Assembly (NCBI RefSeq): GCF_963676685.1
Contig: NC_092345.1
Span: forward strand, 45,963,838 to 46,027,837
Source of the DNA: Mytilus edulis
Lineage: Eukaryota; Mollusca; Bivalvia; Mytilida; Mytilidae
DNA: 64,000 nt
Direction: 5' to 3'
Of the stretch, positions 24,031 to 33,109 are shown piece after piece (position 1 is the first letter of the stretch; each line of letters begins with the position of its first letter). The position numbers and the translations under genes are program-made. The notes under the pieces are model-generated. The model was not told the DNA's origin. It ran no database searches and saw only the letters and a program-made list of their open reading frames with translations.

Positions 24031-24235
24031 GATAGCTTGATTTATTTCTATAATACAATAAATGAAAATAAGATATGACAAGACAATTTGAATCGAATGC
24101 TGTACTTGGTAATGTGTATAAAATAGAAACCCCTACTAATTTAACTTTATTTAAACAATCTTATATTAAAACATTAAAAAAAGAAGAAAAATGAATCATG
24201 AATTGACATCTATTCCTTCAGCTTAATTGATCATA

Positions 24236-24515
24236 GATATAAAAAGATGTGGTATGAGTGCCAAAGAGACAACTCTCCATCCATGTCACAATTTAAAAAG
24301 TAAACCATTATAGGTCAAAGTAGATTCTTCAACACGGAGTTTGGCTCACACCGAACCATAAATGGTCCCAAAATTGAATTGTGTGAAACCATTCAAACGG
24401 GAAAATCAACCATCTAATATGTATAAAAAAAACCCCGAAAAACGAGAAACACTTATGAAACACATCAACAAACGACAACTACTGAACAAGAGATTCCTGA
24501 CTTCGGACAGGTGCA
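24236..24515 (+). repeat. SINE-like dispersed repeat, family A, nearly full
   Basis: It begins tataaaaagatgtggtatga, then gagacaactctccatccatg, gtaaaccattataggtcaaa, cacatcaacaaacgacaact, and ends around gacttcggacaggtgcaaat. The order and orientation match 38117-38440. It lies next to the duplicated intron-5 segment (24030-24235). Confidence 0.75.
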
Positions 24516-24639
24516 AATAAGTAATCTTATTATCTTTATATTTTAAGTGCGTTCCTAGAGAATGTTTTACTTTGAAGTCTTCTGTGTGATCTATTTATTA
24601 TTTCAACATTTTATTTGCTTATGTAAGTGATAAATTTGT

Positions 24640-25625
24640 CCTGGTAAAATATGTCTGGGCCGACAAACATTACTAGTATAAAAAGTCCATGGTTACAGAA
24701 TTTACTAGTATATTTAGTCCGATGTTAGTAATATATGTCCCCAGACTAATTTTCCTAGGTAATCATGTCCTTTAAAATCATATAATAAATTCAATTACAT
24801 TTAAACAATGGACATTTAAATGTTATGTTTTAGTAATGTTTAAGAGTTGCAACTACAACTAGTTATATTTTTGATAAAATTCATGTCCCCAGACTAATTT
24901 TCCTAGAAAATCATGCCCATGTCATTAATAGTCCTAAGTTAACAATGTCCATGCCCTTAATTTTAAAAGGTGAATATGAATGTAATATGTTTTAATATTG
25001 CTGAAGACAAAACGAAAAAGTTGTGTATCAATCTGTTAAATAAAATATGTCTCCAGACTAATTTTCCTAGGAAATAATGTCCATGACATTAATAGTTCTA
25101 GGTTAAAATGTCCATGCCCTTAATTTTAAAAGGTGAATATAAATGTAACATGTTTTAATATTGTTAAAGAGTTGTGTATCAATTTTTTAAATAAATTTAT
25201 GTCCCCAGACTAATGTTCCTAGGAAATCAAGTCTATGTCATTAGTATTCCTAGGTAAAAATTTCCATGTCTTTTATAATAAAAGGAAAATGTGTTATAAG
25301 CAATGGGAACTCAATGTTCATGTTTTAATTAGGTTATAAAGGAAACGTCCTTCATTTTAATTGGAAAAAAATAAGGAAATTTTCTAATCTTTTCTAGCAT
25401 TTTTTTCATCTATTTTAAATATATTTTATGATATAATAAAACTATAGGAAAAACAAGTCTTGGGACAATTTTTCCTAGGAAAACAAGTGCCAGACATAAT
25501 TTACCAGCTATGGACTTATTTTCCTAGGAACATTTGTCCTAGGACTTATATTCCTAGTAAAATCATGGACATGGACTTGATAAACTAGGAAAAAAAGTCT
25601 GGAGGACAAATTTTACTACTGGACC
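24640..25625. repeat. Degenerate 150-165 bp tandem array rich in CCTAGG palindromes
   Basis: The block tgtccccagactaattttcc recurs at about 24736, 24884, 25048 and 25200 (spacings about 148, 164, 152 bp). Each is followed by taggaaatca/catgtccatg-type text and an A/T-rich spacer with aaaaggtgaatatgaatgta. The last part (25455-25610) carries the same phrases in inverse form (agtc..gggacaatttttccta, catggacatggactt). The outer edges read ggccgacaaacattactagt and ggacaaattttactactgga, an approximate inverse pair. It may be a MITE-like unit that expanded in tandem. Confidence 0.7.
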
Positions 25626-25659
25626 AAATTTACTGTTACACTTACATTAAAAAAACTGT

Positions 25660-25930
25660 TGTACATGTACACCACTAGAATAGCGAAGTATGTAGCCAAG
25701 TCGTTTACACGTTATTAGCTGACAAATAATACCCTTTTCCGTACAAATTCCAATTTCAAAGAAAAAAAATTGTAATTGAGCATGTCTTTATATAAATTTG
25801 ATACATTATAACCTAGTTATAAATCATGTCTACATACAAATACGAAAAATTATAATCTAACCTAAAACAGTTTAGTCTGATCCAAATTATCATCAGCGCA
25901 AAAGCTATTTTATCCCTATCTTATGTTACA
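25660..25930 (-). repeat. Inverted copy of transporter intron-5 sequence (pairs with 19135-19400)
   Basis: Shared blocks in inverse order: gtacatgtaccac/cta-type, tgtagccaagtcgtttacac versus its inverse near 19355, agctgacaaataatac, attgtaattgagcatgtct, and a ccaaattatcatcagc block. The segment is separated from the direct duplicate (24030-24235) by a SINE and the CCTAGG array, so the duplicated block was broken up and partly inverted. Confidence 0.65.
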
Positions 25931-26240
25931 GGATGAGGGTTTAATGGGTAGATATAAAGCTTAAAAGGGGCGGGGGATAAAGAATTAAGGTGCGAAAATA
26001 TATAGAATAGAGAATAGTTAACAAAAAGTATAAAGTATAGAGCAAAAAGGAAAAAATAAATTAAGAATACAGAAATGTTGTTTCCACCTCATGTGACAGG
26101 ACTGTTTGATACAAGTATGTTTAAGCAGTCACTTGAAAGAGGTCATAACCCGAATACATTACCTTTAGTTAATCTATGACTTGACAAATTCAGTTGATAA
26201 ATGATTTATAGATATTAATTAATGACAGCGGTGCTGATTG

Positions 26241-26404
26241 TCACATGTGAACATTTAATTTGCCGGATAATGCGTGTAATATGGCATTATAGTTTTCCAA
26301 CCATTCGCTCAACATTGGAACGGAAGTGAAGACGCCAATAAACGCACTAATGATGTTTACTAAAACCAGAGTTTTGACGGAAATGAATCGATCTCGAAAG
26401 TTGT
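26241..26404 (-). CDS. Candidate orphan terminal exon, unidentified membrane-type peptide
   Basis: A minus-strand acceptor (ctttttcaatag) at 26405-26416 is followed by an open frame of 54 codons ending in TGA at 26241. It includes FRDRFISVKTLVLVNIISAF and SVPMLSEWLENYNAIL. A hydrophobic stretch (TLVLVNIISAFIGVF) followed by a polar helix-like tail, and base use less AT-biased than the flanks, suggest real or recently real coding DNA. No partner exon is seen upstream on the minus strand (26405 onwards), where family R repeat begins directly. The family is not recognised; it could be a stranded pseudo-exon. Confidence 0.3.
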
Positions 26405-26406
26405 CT

Positions 26407-28200
26407 ATTGAAAAAGATGTAAAACACAAATTGTTTATAAACTCTTAGTACGCTAAACGTGTTGTGATACTGTGGATTTCACTTAAGATTGAAATATTTT
26501 ACTGAATATTAAGTAGAAATGAGAATTTTAAAAGCTTAACATACGATTGTATGTTAACTATATGTATCCCCTTACCGAAAAATAAGTCCTGCGGCAAACA
26601 TTGCAGCAAACATTGCAGGAACTACACATATACAAATGTCATGTGTGTAGACACATTCAATTTATCTCTTTCAAATTACACAGCAACATTTTTAAAAAGT
26701 CAATTCCTGTCTTTATACAAACAGCCATTGAAAGAATTCCTGCAAACTCGTGAGATGTGAGGAAATACATACATGCATTTGAGTTTTGAAAAAGTGGCAG
26801 GAGTCATTCTCAAATGACATAATTATATATAATATACCTGTATTAAAAACTGAAAAAGGTAAAAATCTCAAGATGTATTGAGTATAAAGCTAGGTATAAT
26901 TGCATTACAGAATTTAACTTAACCTTAATAAACATGATCATGATGGTGCAGTACATCAGTAACAAATTGAAAACTTATAATAGCTTAAGTTTTTTAATCA
27001 CACATACATGTATATATAGTTACTTACTCAATCATGTATGATGATAACATTAATTATTTTATTAAAACATGCAGTTCTATAAATCATTTGTACTTACACA
27101 ATTACATACTGATTATCCCATATTATTGAACCAAAATGCCTCCTTGATCTCTTATATGTGAAATGCATTTCCAAACACAACCAACATGACCTAGCCACAA
27201 TTTCAAATTGTTAGCATCCAGGAAGTGCCAACTAGGCATGCCCAGTCAATATTGTGTAATTCCGGCAATGTTCTGGCAAACATATATAATGGTCAAAGTT
27301 TTCTGCAATCTTGCGGCAAACATATTGAATGGTCAAAGTTTTCTGCAATCTTGCGGCAAACATTCTTTATTATTTGAAACTTTCTGGCAATCTTACGGCC
27401 AACATTGATGTTTCTGCAAACTTGCCGCAAGCTTGCAGCAATGTTTGCCGGAAGTTTGCAGCTAGCGGCAAACATCTGCAAACACTATTTTCTGTGTTCC
27501 TGCAAACTTTTTGTTTGCCGCAAGCTTGCAACAAGTCTGCTGCAAGTTTGCGGCAAACAATTCAGTTTCATAAGGGTCTTTAAGCTTTTGTCCTTATTTC
27601 AGGCCGCAGTCTCCCTTACATTTACGCAACAAATATCCTTATGCGCATAAACATGAATGATTGACGTCAAGTTCTATATTTAATATAAAATATGATAGTG
27701 TATAGATCCTCTTTTCGATACAGGCTTCTTTGTTTCTTGTATACTATGCGTGAATGTTAAATAATGTAGCTCCATGTTATGCATTAGTCCCTATCATATT
27801 TCAGTTTTTGGGATTAGCTTTCTTGCGATATAGCTGCATACTTTATTTATGATCATAATCTTGATCTTGATATGCATTATGAATATCTATCCGTTGATAA
27901 AGAACGTGTATAATATCTCAAGACGTCTTTTTCTGTTCACTTTCTGTTACAAAATAATATGTCGAAACGTGAGACTCACACATTCTTCCAGTAGAAATAT
28001 ACCCTTTAATTGTTCTTTTAGATAATAACGTTATTGCAAAGTAAATAATGTTTTTTTGCAGTATAGAGTCTTTGACATGTCGACTACGAAAATGTCATAT
28101 GTTGCTTTTTCAGTTTTACAAATTTGCTTTGCGTTTGTTAGCTTTTGATATAGGTATATAGAATTTAGTTTTATAAGCTCTTCAACTTTTGAGTAAGATA
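26407..28200 (+). repeat. Dispersed repeat, family R, copy 1 (interrupted)
   Basis: Its first part (26420-26560, ataaactcttagtacgctaa to taacatacgattgtatgtta) and second part (27580-28200, ggccgcagtctcccttacat, cgatacaggcttctttgttt, ctcaagacgtctttttct) are the exact inverse order of 30590-31170. A GCAAAC-rich block splits the two parts. Confidence 0.75.
26575..27560. repeat. GCAAAC-rich repeat block inserted in family R
   Basis: It opens with cctgcggcaaacattgcagc and ends with aagtctgctgcaagtttgcg. The right third (27262-27560) is dense in cttgcggcaaacat, cttgccgcaagcttgcagca and related forms. A 40-bp unit (ggtcaaagttttctgcaatc at 27291 and 27331) is tandemly repeated. The middle (26640-27180) is AT-rich with no motif. 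The reading frames here (for example CRKLAASGK-type) are products of the repeat. Confidence 0.65.
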
Positions 28201-28925
28201 TGCATGTTTAATCATTTTGGCCTCCAGTATCACTTAAGGAACATAAATTGTCGAAGTATACATCTGGTGCAGTGAATTTGATACCGTTATTGTTATTACG
28301 ACCACTGAGTCTATACTTCTGCTGGTGGAGAAAAACTCTCTGGAGGTATAATCAGAGCAATAGTCATAACTTCAATATTGGAATGAAATACGGATAAAAA
28401 ATTCTAGAATGCATGTTCGTAACGCAAGTGCGTCACTGTGTGTAGTTTCCTGTGGTGTCTATCGTTGATAGAAGATGTTTGTTGTTGTTCTGCAGTTTGC
28501 ATAGTGTATCGACTATTATATTTTTTGTTTATGCATTTCTCTGTGATTAGTGTTCTTGCGTGTGATTGAGCAGTATTTCTGTCACATAGTGTTGTCCTTA
28601 TAGCGATATTTGTTAACATTGTTGCATAAGCGGAAGTTGGGCTAGCTAAAATACCAGTTTCAAGCCACCACTATTTCTCAAAATGTCCTGTACCAGGTTC
28701 GGAAAAAAATATGCAGTTGTTATCAAAAAGTTCGTTTCTATATATGTTGGCGTTTGTTTTTGTTGCACTTAGTGTTCCGTTTTTTCCTTTGTTTTCCATA
28801 TATATATGTGTTGTGTTTCCCTTAGTTTTAGTTTGTAACCTTGAATTTTTTTCTCGCAATCAACTTATGACGTTTGGACACCGGTATACTACTCTTGCCT
28901 TTATTTATGTTAACACACATGTCTT
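28170..28925. repeat. Composite dispersed repeat (families B-tail and C)
   Basis: 28230-28330 matches the tail of family B (taccgttattgttattacga, ctgctggtgga; compare 37060-37130 and 48640-48700). 28560-28720 (tagctaaaataccagtttca, aaaatgtcctgtaccaggtt) is the inverse of the family C text at 35215-35300. 28735-28920 (ttgtgtttcccttagtttta, ggacaccggtatactactct) I recall as a mussel repeat. The 88-codon hydrophobic frame at 28711 therefore is not a gene. Confidence 0.55.
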
Positions 28926-29109
28926 ATTGGGTTTATTTGAATTTACAAGAAAACATAGTATGTTACTGCTAACATAAATGAGTTTAGTTCAATCTGAAAG
29001 ACAATGTATTAAATTTGCTTATGAAAATAAACCCTTTTTCTTAAAAAACATTCAATTATCTGTTGCATTATTTATCAATTTAATGTATCTAAAATATGGT
29101 CACATTTCC

Positions 29110-29860
29110 AGAAAAGATTTACGGCACAAATGTTTTATAAACTCTAGGTACGCCAAATGTGTTGTGAAACTTTGTATTTCATTAAAGATCGAAATATTTT
29201 ACTGATTAGTAGACATGAGATTTTTAAATGCTTAACTATATGCATCTGTAAGCTTTGTCCCTTTTCCAAGCCGCAGTCTACTTGACATTTACGCAACAGA
29301 AATTCTTGTGTGCATTATCATGACTAATTGACCTCAATTCATAGATGCAGGCTTAGTTTATTGTATTCCATGTGTTCATGGTGAATAATGCAGCTTCGTT
29401 TTTATACATATGTTCCTATAATATTTCAGTTTCTGGGGTTAGCTTTATTTCCAAATAGCTGCGTAATTTATTTACGCCTTTCAGATTCTTTGCATGTCTC
29501 GATATGCATTACAGATATCAATACGTTGATAAAAACGTACATGCTATCTCAAGATGTCTTTATGTTTTCGCTTCATAAGTTTCAAAATATAAAATGCGGA
29601 AATGTTATACTCCAACATTCTTCCAGAAGAAATATCCTTACATTCTAATTTTTTTTCAATAATTTTTATGCAAAGTAAATAGTATTTTTTTGTAGTATAG
29701 AGTTTTTGACATGGCGTCCATAAAAATATGATAACGCGTGTTTCTTTTATAGTTTTACAGATTTGCATTATGTTTGTTAGCTTTTGATAAAGTTATAAAT
29801 TATTTGGTTGTATAAGCCCTTCAACTTTGGTGTAAGATATACATTTTCTTTTCTTTTATT
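29110..29860 (+). repeat. Dispersed repeat, family R, copy 2
   Basis: It is collinear with copy 1 but without the GCAAAC block: tataaactctaggtacgcca, then aagccgcagtctacttgaca, gatgcaggcttagtttattg, ctcaagatgtctttatgttt and tcttcaactttgg-type end. Because it is uninterrupted, it shows where the block in copy 1 inserted. Confidence 0.7.
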
Positions 29861-30203
29861 ATTTGTAAACTGATAATGAAACATTCAGAAAATTTGCAAC
29901 CTTGGGCAGTTTATACAGTTAGAAATGTCAAAAATATTGCATTGAAAAATTTTCTACCCTTAATTGTACTTTAATTGGCATTTTTAACTTTTTTGGATTC
30001 GATTGTAGACGAAACGCGCGTCTGGCGTATATATTAAATTTAGTCCTGGTATCTATGATGAGTTTATTTAATAGTATAATTACACCGGACTTCTCTTACT
30101 CCGAATGAACTCAAGTAGTGAGTGGCCTTCAATAAACCAACTGTCCATTACAAGGTCTACTTAATTAGATATTTGTTCTGTCACTATACACTTTATACTT
30201 CAG

Positions 30204-30343
30204 GTGTGTTTAAAGATGAATATAATGCATATGCTGACGGATTTTTCTTTATTGGATCAACGACATTCATTGGTGCTTTTATCTTATTGCTAAGCAACAC
30301 TGTAAAATGTAACAATTGTAAAACAGAATGTTTTATAAAATAA
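30204..30343 (+). CDS. Second copy of the transporter terminal exon (TM12 and C-tail)
   Basis: It has the same length (140 nt), phase and TAA stop as exon 6 at 19696-19835, with an intact acceptor (atacttcag). It encodes 46 residues plus the split glycine codon, with seven residue differences from exon 6 (for example D-E-Y-N-A for D-K-Y-N-S, and C-K-T-E-C-F-I-K at the end). About 130 of 140 bases match, against lower and gapped similarity in the flanking DNA, which suggests selection has kept it. No copy of exons 1-5 lies between 19.9 and 30.2 kb. It could be an alternative last exon of the same gene, 10.4 kb further on, or the stranded end of a lost tandem duplicate. Confidence 0.6.
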
Positions 30344-30589
30344 ATGAGATTTAATTTAGTGTTCATTCTTCTGACCTTTGATCTGGAAATAATTAAACTA
30401 CTTATTTATGTATAGATAACAATTACAGTGATTACCTAACTCAGAATAAGACTTTTGTGTAAAATCATGGTGACAGAAGATATGTTCAGGACCGTATGAG
30501 TATATTTATATGGTCCAAACACTCGTTTTGTCCAGAATAGCTTGATATATCATATAATCTAGATTCTTTGTCAAGTTTCTGTTGTAAAA

Positions 30590-31170
30590 AAAATTCTTGA
30601 ATTCTTCATAATTTTTAAAACTTTATTTCCAAGATTTAAAAATCTTAAAATATTGAACAGAAAAAGACATCTTGAGATATTATACACGTTCTGTATCAAC
30701 GGATATATATTTATAATGCATATCAAGATTCTGAAAGCCATACATAAATTATGCAACTATATCGCAAGAAAGCTAATCCCAAAAACTGAAATATGATAGG
30801 GACATATGCATAAAATGGAGCTACATTTTATAACATTCACGCATAGTATACAATAACAAGGAAGCCTGTATCGAAAAGAGGATCTATAAAATATCATATT
30901 TTATATTAAATATAGAACTTGACGTTAGTCATTCATGTTTATGCATATAAGAATATTTGTTGCGTAAATGTAAAGGAGACTGCGGCATGACATAAGGACA
31001 AAAGCCGAAAGATACATATAGTTAACATACAATCTTATGTTAAGCTTTTAAAATTCTCATGTCTACTTAATATTTAGTAAAATATTTTGATCTTAAGTGA
31101 AATTCACCCTATCACAACACATTAAGCGTACTAAGAGGTTATAAACAATTTGTGTCTAACATCTTTTTCT
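30590..31170 (-). repeat. Dispersed repeat, family R, copy 3 (inverted)
   Basis: Reverse orientation relative to copies 1 and 2. Blocks include ttgagatattatacacgttc, gcaagaaagctaatcccaaa, gtatcgaaaagaggatctat, gttaacatacaatcttatgt. With copy 1 it forms inverted arms about 2.4 kb apart that enclose copy 2 and the second terminal exon. Confidence 0.75.
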
Positions 31171-31409
31171 GAAAATGTGACTAGCTTCTAGATACATAAA
31201 AAGGTTAATAATGAAACAGATTATATTTGTTTTATTGATGTTTATAAACCTCATTGGTTGATATCTTTGGTGGAAGTACATGTGATACATCCTCATTCTT
31301 TCAATATCCAAGCTGTGGGATGGTCGTGCTCCACGTGTTGAGGGCAGAGTAATTATATTCTTTAACTTTTACAAGACTTTTAACAATACAGCCTTGGTGG
31401 TCATTCATA

Positions 31410-31760
31410 TATGCCTTGGTGGCAATAGATCCAGGTGTTCATTTGTATATGCCTCGGTGGCAATAGACCTAGGTGGTCATTCATATATGCCTTGGTGGCA
31501 ATAGATCTAGGTGGTCATTTATTTATGTCTGGTTGGCAATATACCTAGGTGGTCATTTTTTCATAATTTTTTACATTTGCCTTGGTGGCAACATTAAATC
31601 AAAAATACTAGCCTTGGGGGCTTTAAGACCTTGGCGGTCACTTATATTCGCCTTGGTGGCTTCTTAATTCATAGAACTAGGTGGTAATGTTTGACCTTGG
31701 TTGCAAAATGTATTGGGATATAGACCTTGGGTAGTTATTATCAACCCAGGTGGTCAGATA
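31410..31760 (+). repeat. Minisatellite, 38-bp unit, decaying downstream
   Basis: The block ggcaatag starts at 31421, 31459, 31497 and (as ggcaatat) 31535, a constant 38-bp spacing, with aggtggtcattcatatatgc and ccttggtgg between. After about 31560 the unit degrades, but ccttggtggc/ctaggtggtc phrases continue to 31760. Confidence 0.85.
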
Positions 31761-31965
31761 TTTGTTAAACCGTGCGCCGGTTAAACTCAGGGCAAAGTGC
31801 TGTCCCTACATAATTTATTATGTGGAAGTGGGGGCTCTGGGCATTTTGGAGACCTGTAGATTTTTTGAAAGGAGAATAATAAATTGTTTATAAGGTTAAC
31901 AATTTCTTTTGTAACTTTTGAGTGTTGTGAACGTTTCACTGATTATTACATCGTACATACTGATA

Positions 31966-32345
31966 GAAAAGAGGGACGAAAGATACCAAAGGGACAGTCA
32001 AACTCATAAATCTAAAGCAAACTGACAACGCCATGGCTAAAAATGAAAAAGACAAACAAACAGCAGCACACACGACACAACATAGAAAACTAAAGAATAA
32101 ACAACACGAACCCCACCAAAAAACTAGGGGTGATCTCAGGTGCTCCGGAAGGGTAAGCAGATCCTGCTCCACATGTGGCACCCGTCGTGTTGCTTAAGTG
32201 ATAACAAATCCGGTAAATAGTCTGATTAGGTAGGTCACATTCAGGAAAGGGAAGGGCATTGTAGTTACGATGTAAGGAACATATCCGATATCATTTGTGA
32301 TACGGTTATTCCATAACGGTCAACCAACTCGTGATTGCGTCCGTA
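31966..32345 (-). repeat. Retroelement tail repeat attached to the Penelope-type RT
   Basis: Running on from the RT frame on the minus strand, this non-coding segment includes ggaacatatccgatatcatt (plus-strand text), gcacccgtcgtgttgctt, gatctcaggtgctccgg, cgccatggctaaaaatgaaa and ends agggacgaaagataccaaag. Copies without RT occur at 38880-39122, 44390-44720, 46570-46940 (reverse) and 53465-53670, and scraps at 16560-16740 and 44050-44230. It is probably the 3' part of the element, spread as truncated copies. Confidence 0.65.
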
Positions 32346-32349
32346 AAAT

Positions 32350-33108
32350 TTACGAAGGGATGATTTCAACTTCACCATTTGGAACTCTTGGTTTAATAGC
32401 TTCCTTGTGAGCAGCAACCCTCAAGCAAGCACGGGAATATCGTATCAATTGGGAGATATATACCCCGTATGCAGGTGCTGCTGGAATGTTGCTACTTAGA
32501 AATGGAAAGTTCACAATTGGAAAGCTGAAATCATCTCTTTTGTCGTTAAGTTTTGTTTTCAACCGACCCTCATTGTCAATTTCTAGATGTAAGTCAAGAT
32601 ATGAGGCCGACTTAACTGTATCAGTAGTATCCTTTATCTCTAGCTCGATTGGATAGATGTGTTCCACATAGTCACCAAATTTTGAATTATTTAGTGAAAG
32701 AACATCATCTATATAGCGAAAAGTAGAGTTAAAGGATAGTCCTAACTTCTTATCTTTCTTCCTAAGAAGTTCCTGCATGAAGTCAGCCTCATAATAATAA
32801 AGAAACAAGTCGGCAAGTAGAGGGGCACAGTTTGTTCCCATTGGAATGCCGACAGTCTGTTGAAAAACACGTCCTCCGAACGTAACAAATATGTTGTCAA
32901 TCAAGAAATCAAGTATCTTGATAATATCAGTTTCAGAGAATTTTTTGTTCGAATCAGAATGATCCTTTACAAAGTAGGATTTATCCCTCCCTAAGACAAG
33001 ATACTTGTATCTACGTTGGCCATTCTTTTTTACGAAGCAAAGCAATTCCAACTCTTTCAATTTGTCTTTTAATTTGGAATGTGGAATACTAGAAAATGCT
33101 CTTTAAAG
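32350..33108 (-). pseudogene. Penelope-type (PLE) reverse transcriptase, partial
   Basis: The open frame 33060-32350 (236 codons, no ATG; extends in frame to about 33108 through SSIPHSKLKDKLKELELL) carries RT motifs in order: FQQTVGIPMGTNCAPLLADL, then FRYIDDVLSLNN with the catalytic YIDD, then ASYLDLHLEID, DKRDDFSFPIVNFPF and AAPAYGVYISQLIRYSRAC. This motif set is familiar from RT-like proteins in mollusc genomes; I place it in the PLE group with moderate certainty. The usual start of the RT domain is missing. After YSRAC the frame passes into the tail repeat rather than the FYGRxxDLV-type end seen at 1560-1610, so both ends are truncated. It has no endonuclease domain. Confidence 0.6.
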
Positions 33109-33109
33109 A

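Noticed and set aside
27208..27650. Several overlapping 60-84 codon frames
   Set aside because: All come from the GCAAAC-rich repeat; peptides are the repeat read in three frames.
28711..28977. 88-codon hydrophobic frame
   Set aside because: It lies within a composite mussel-type repeat; the hydrophobicity comes from T-rich sequence.
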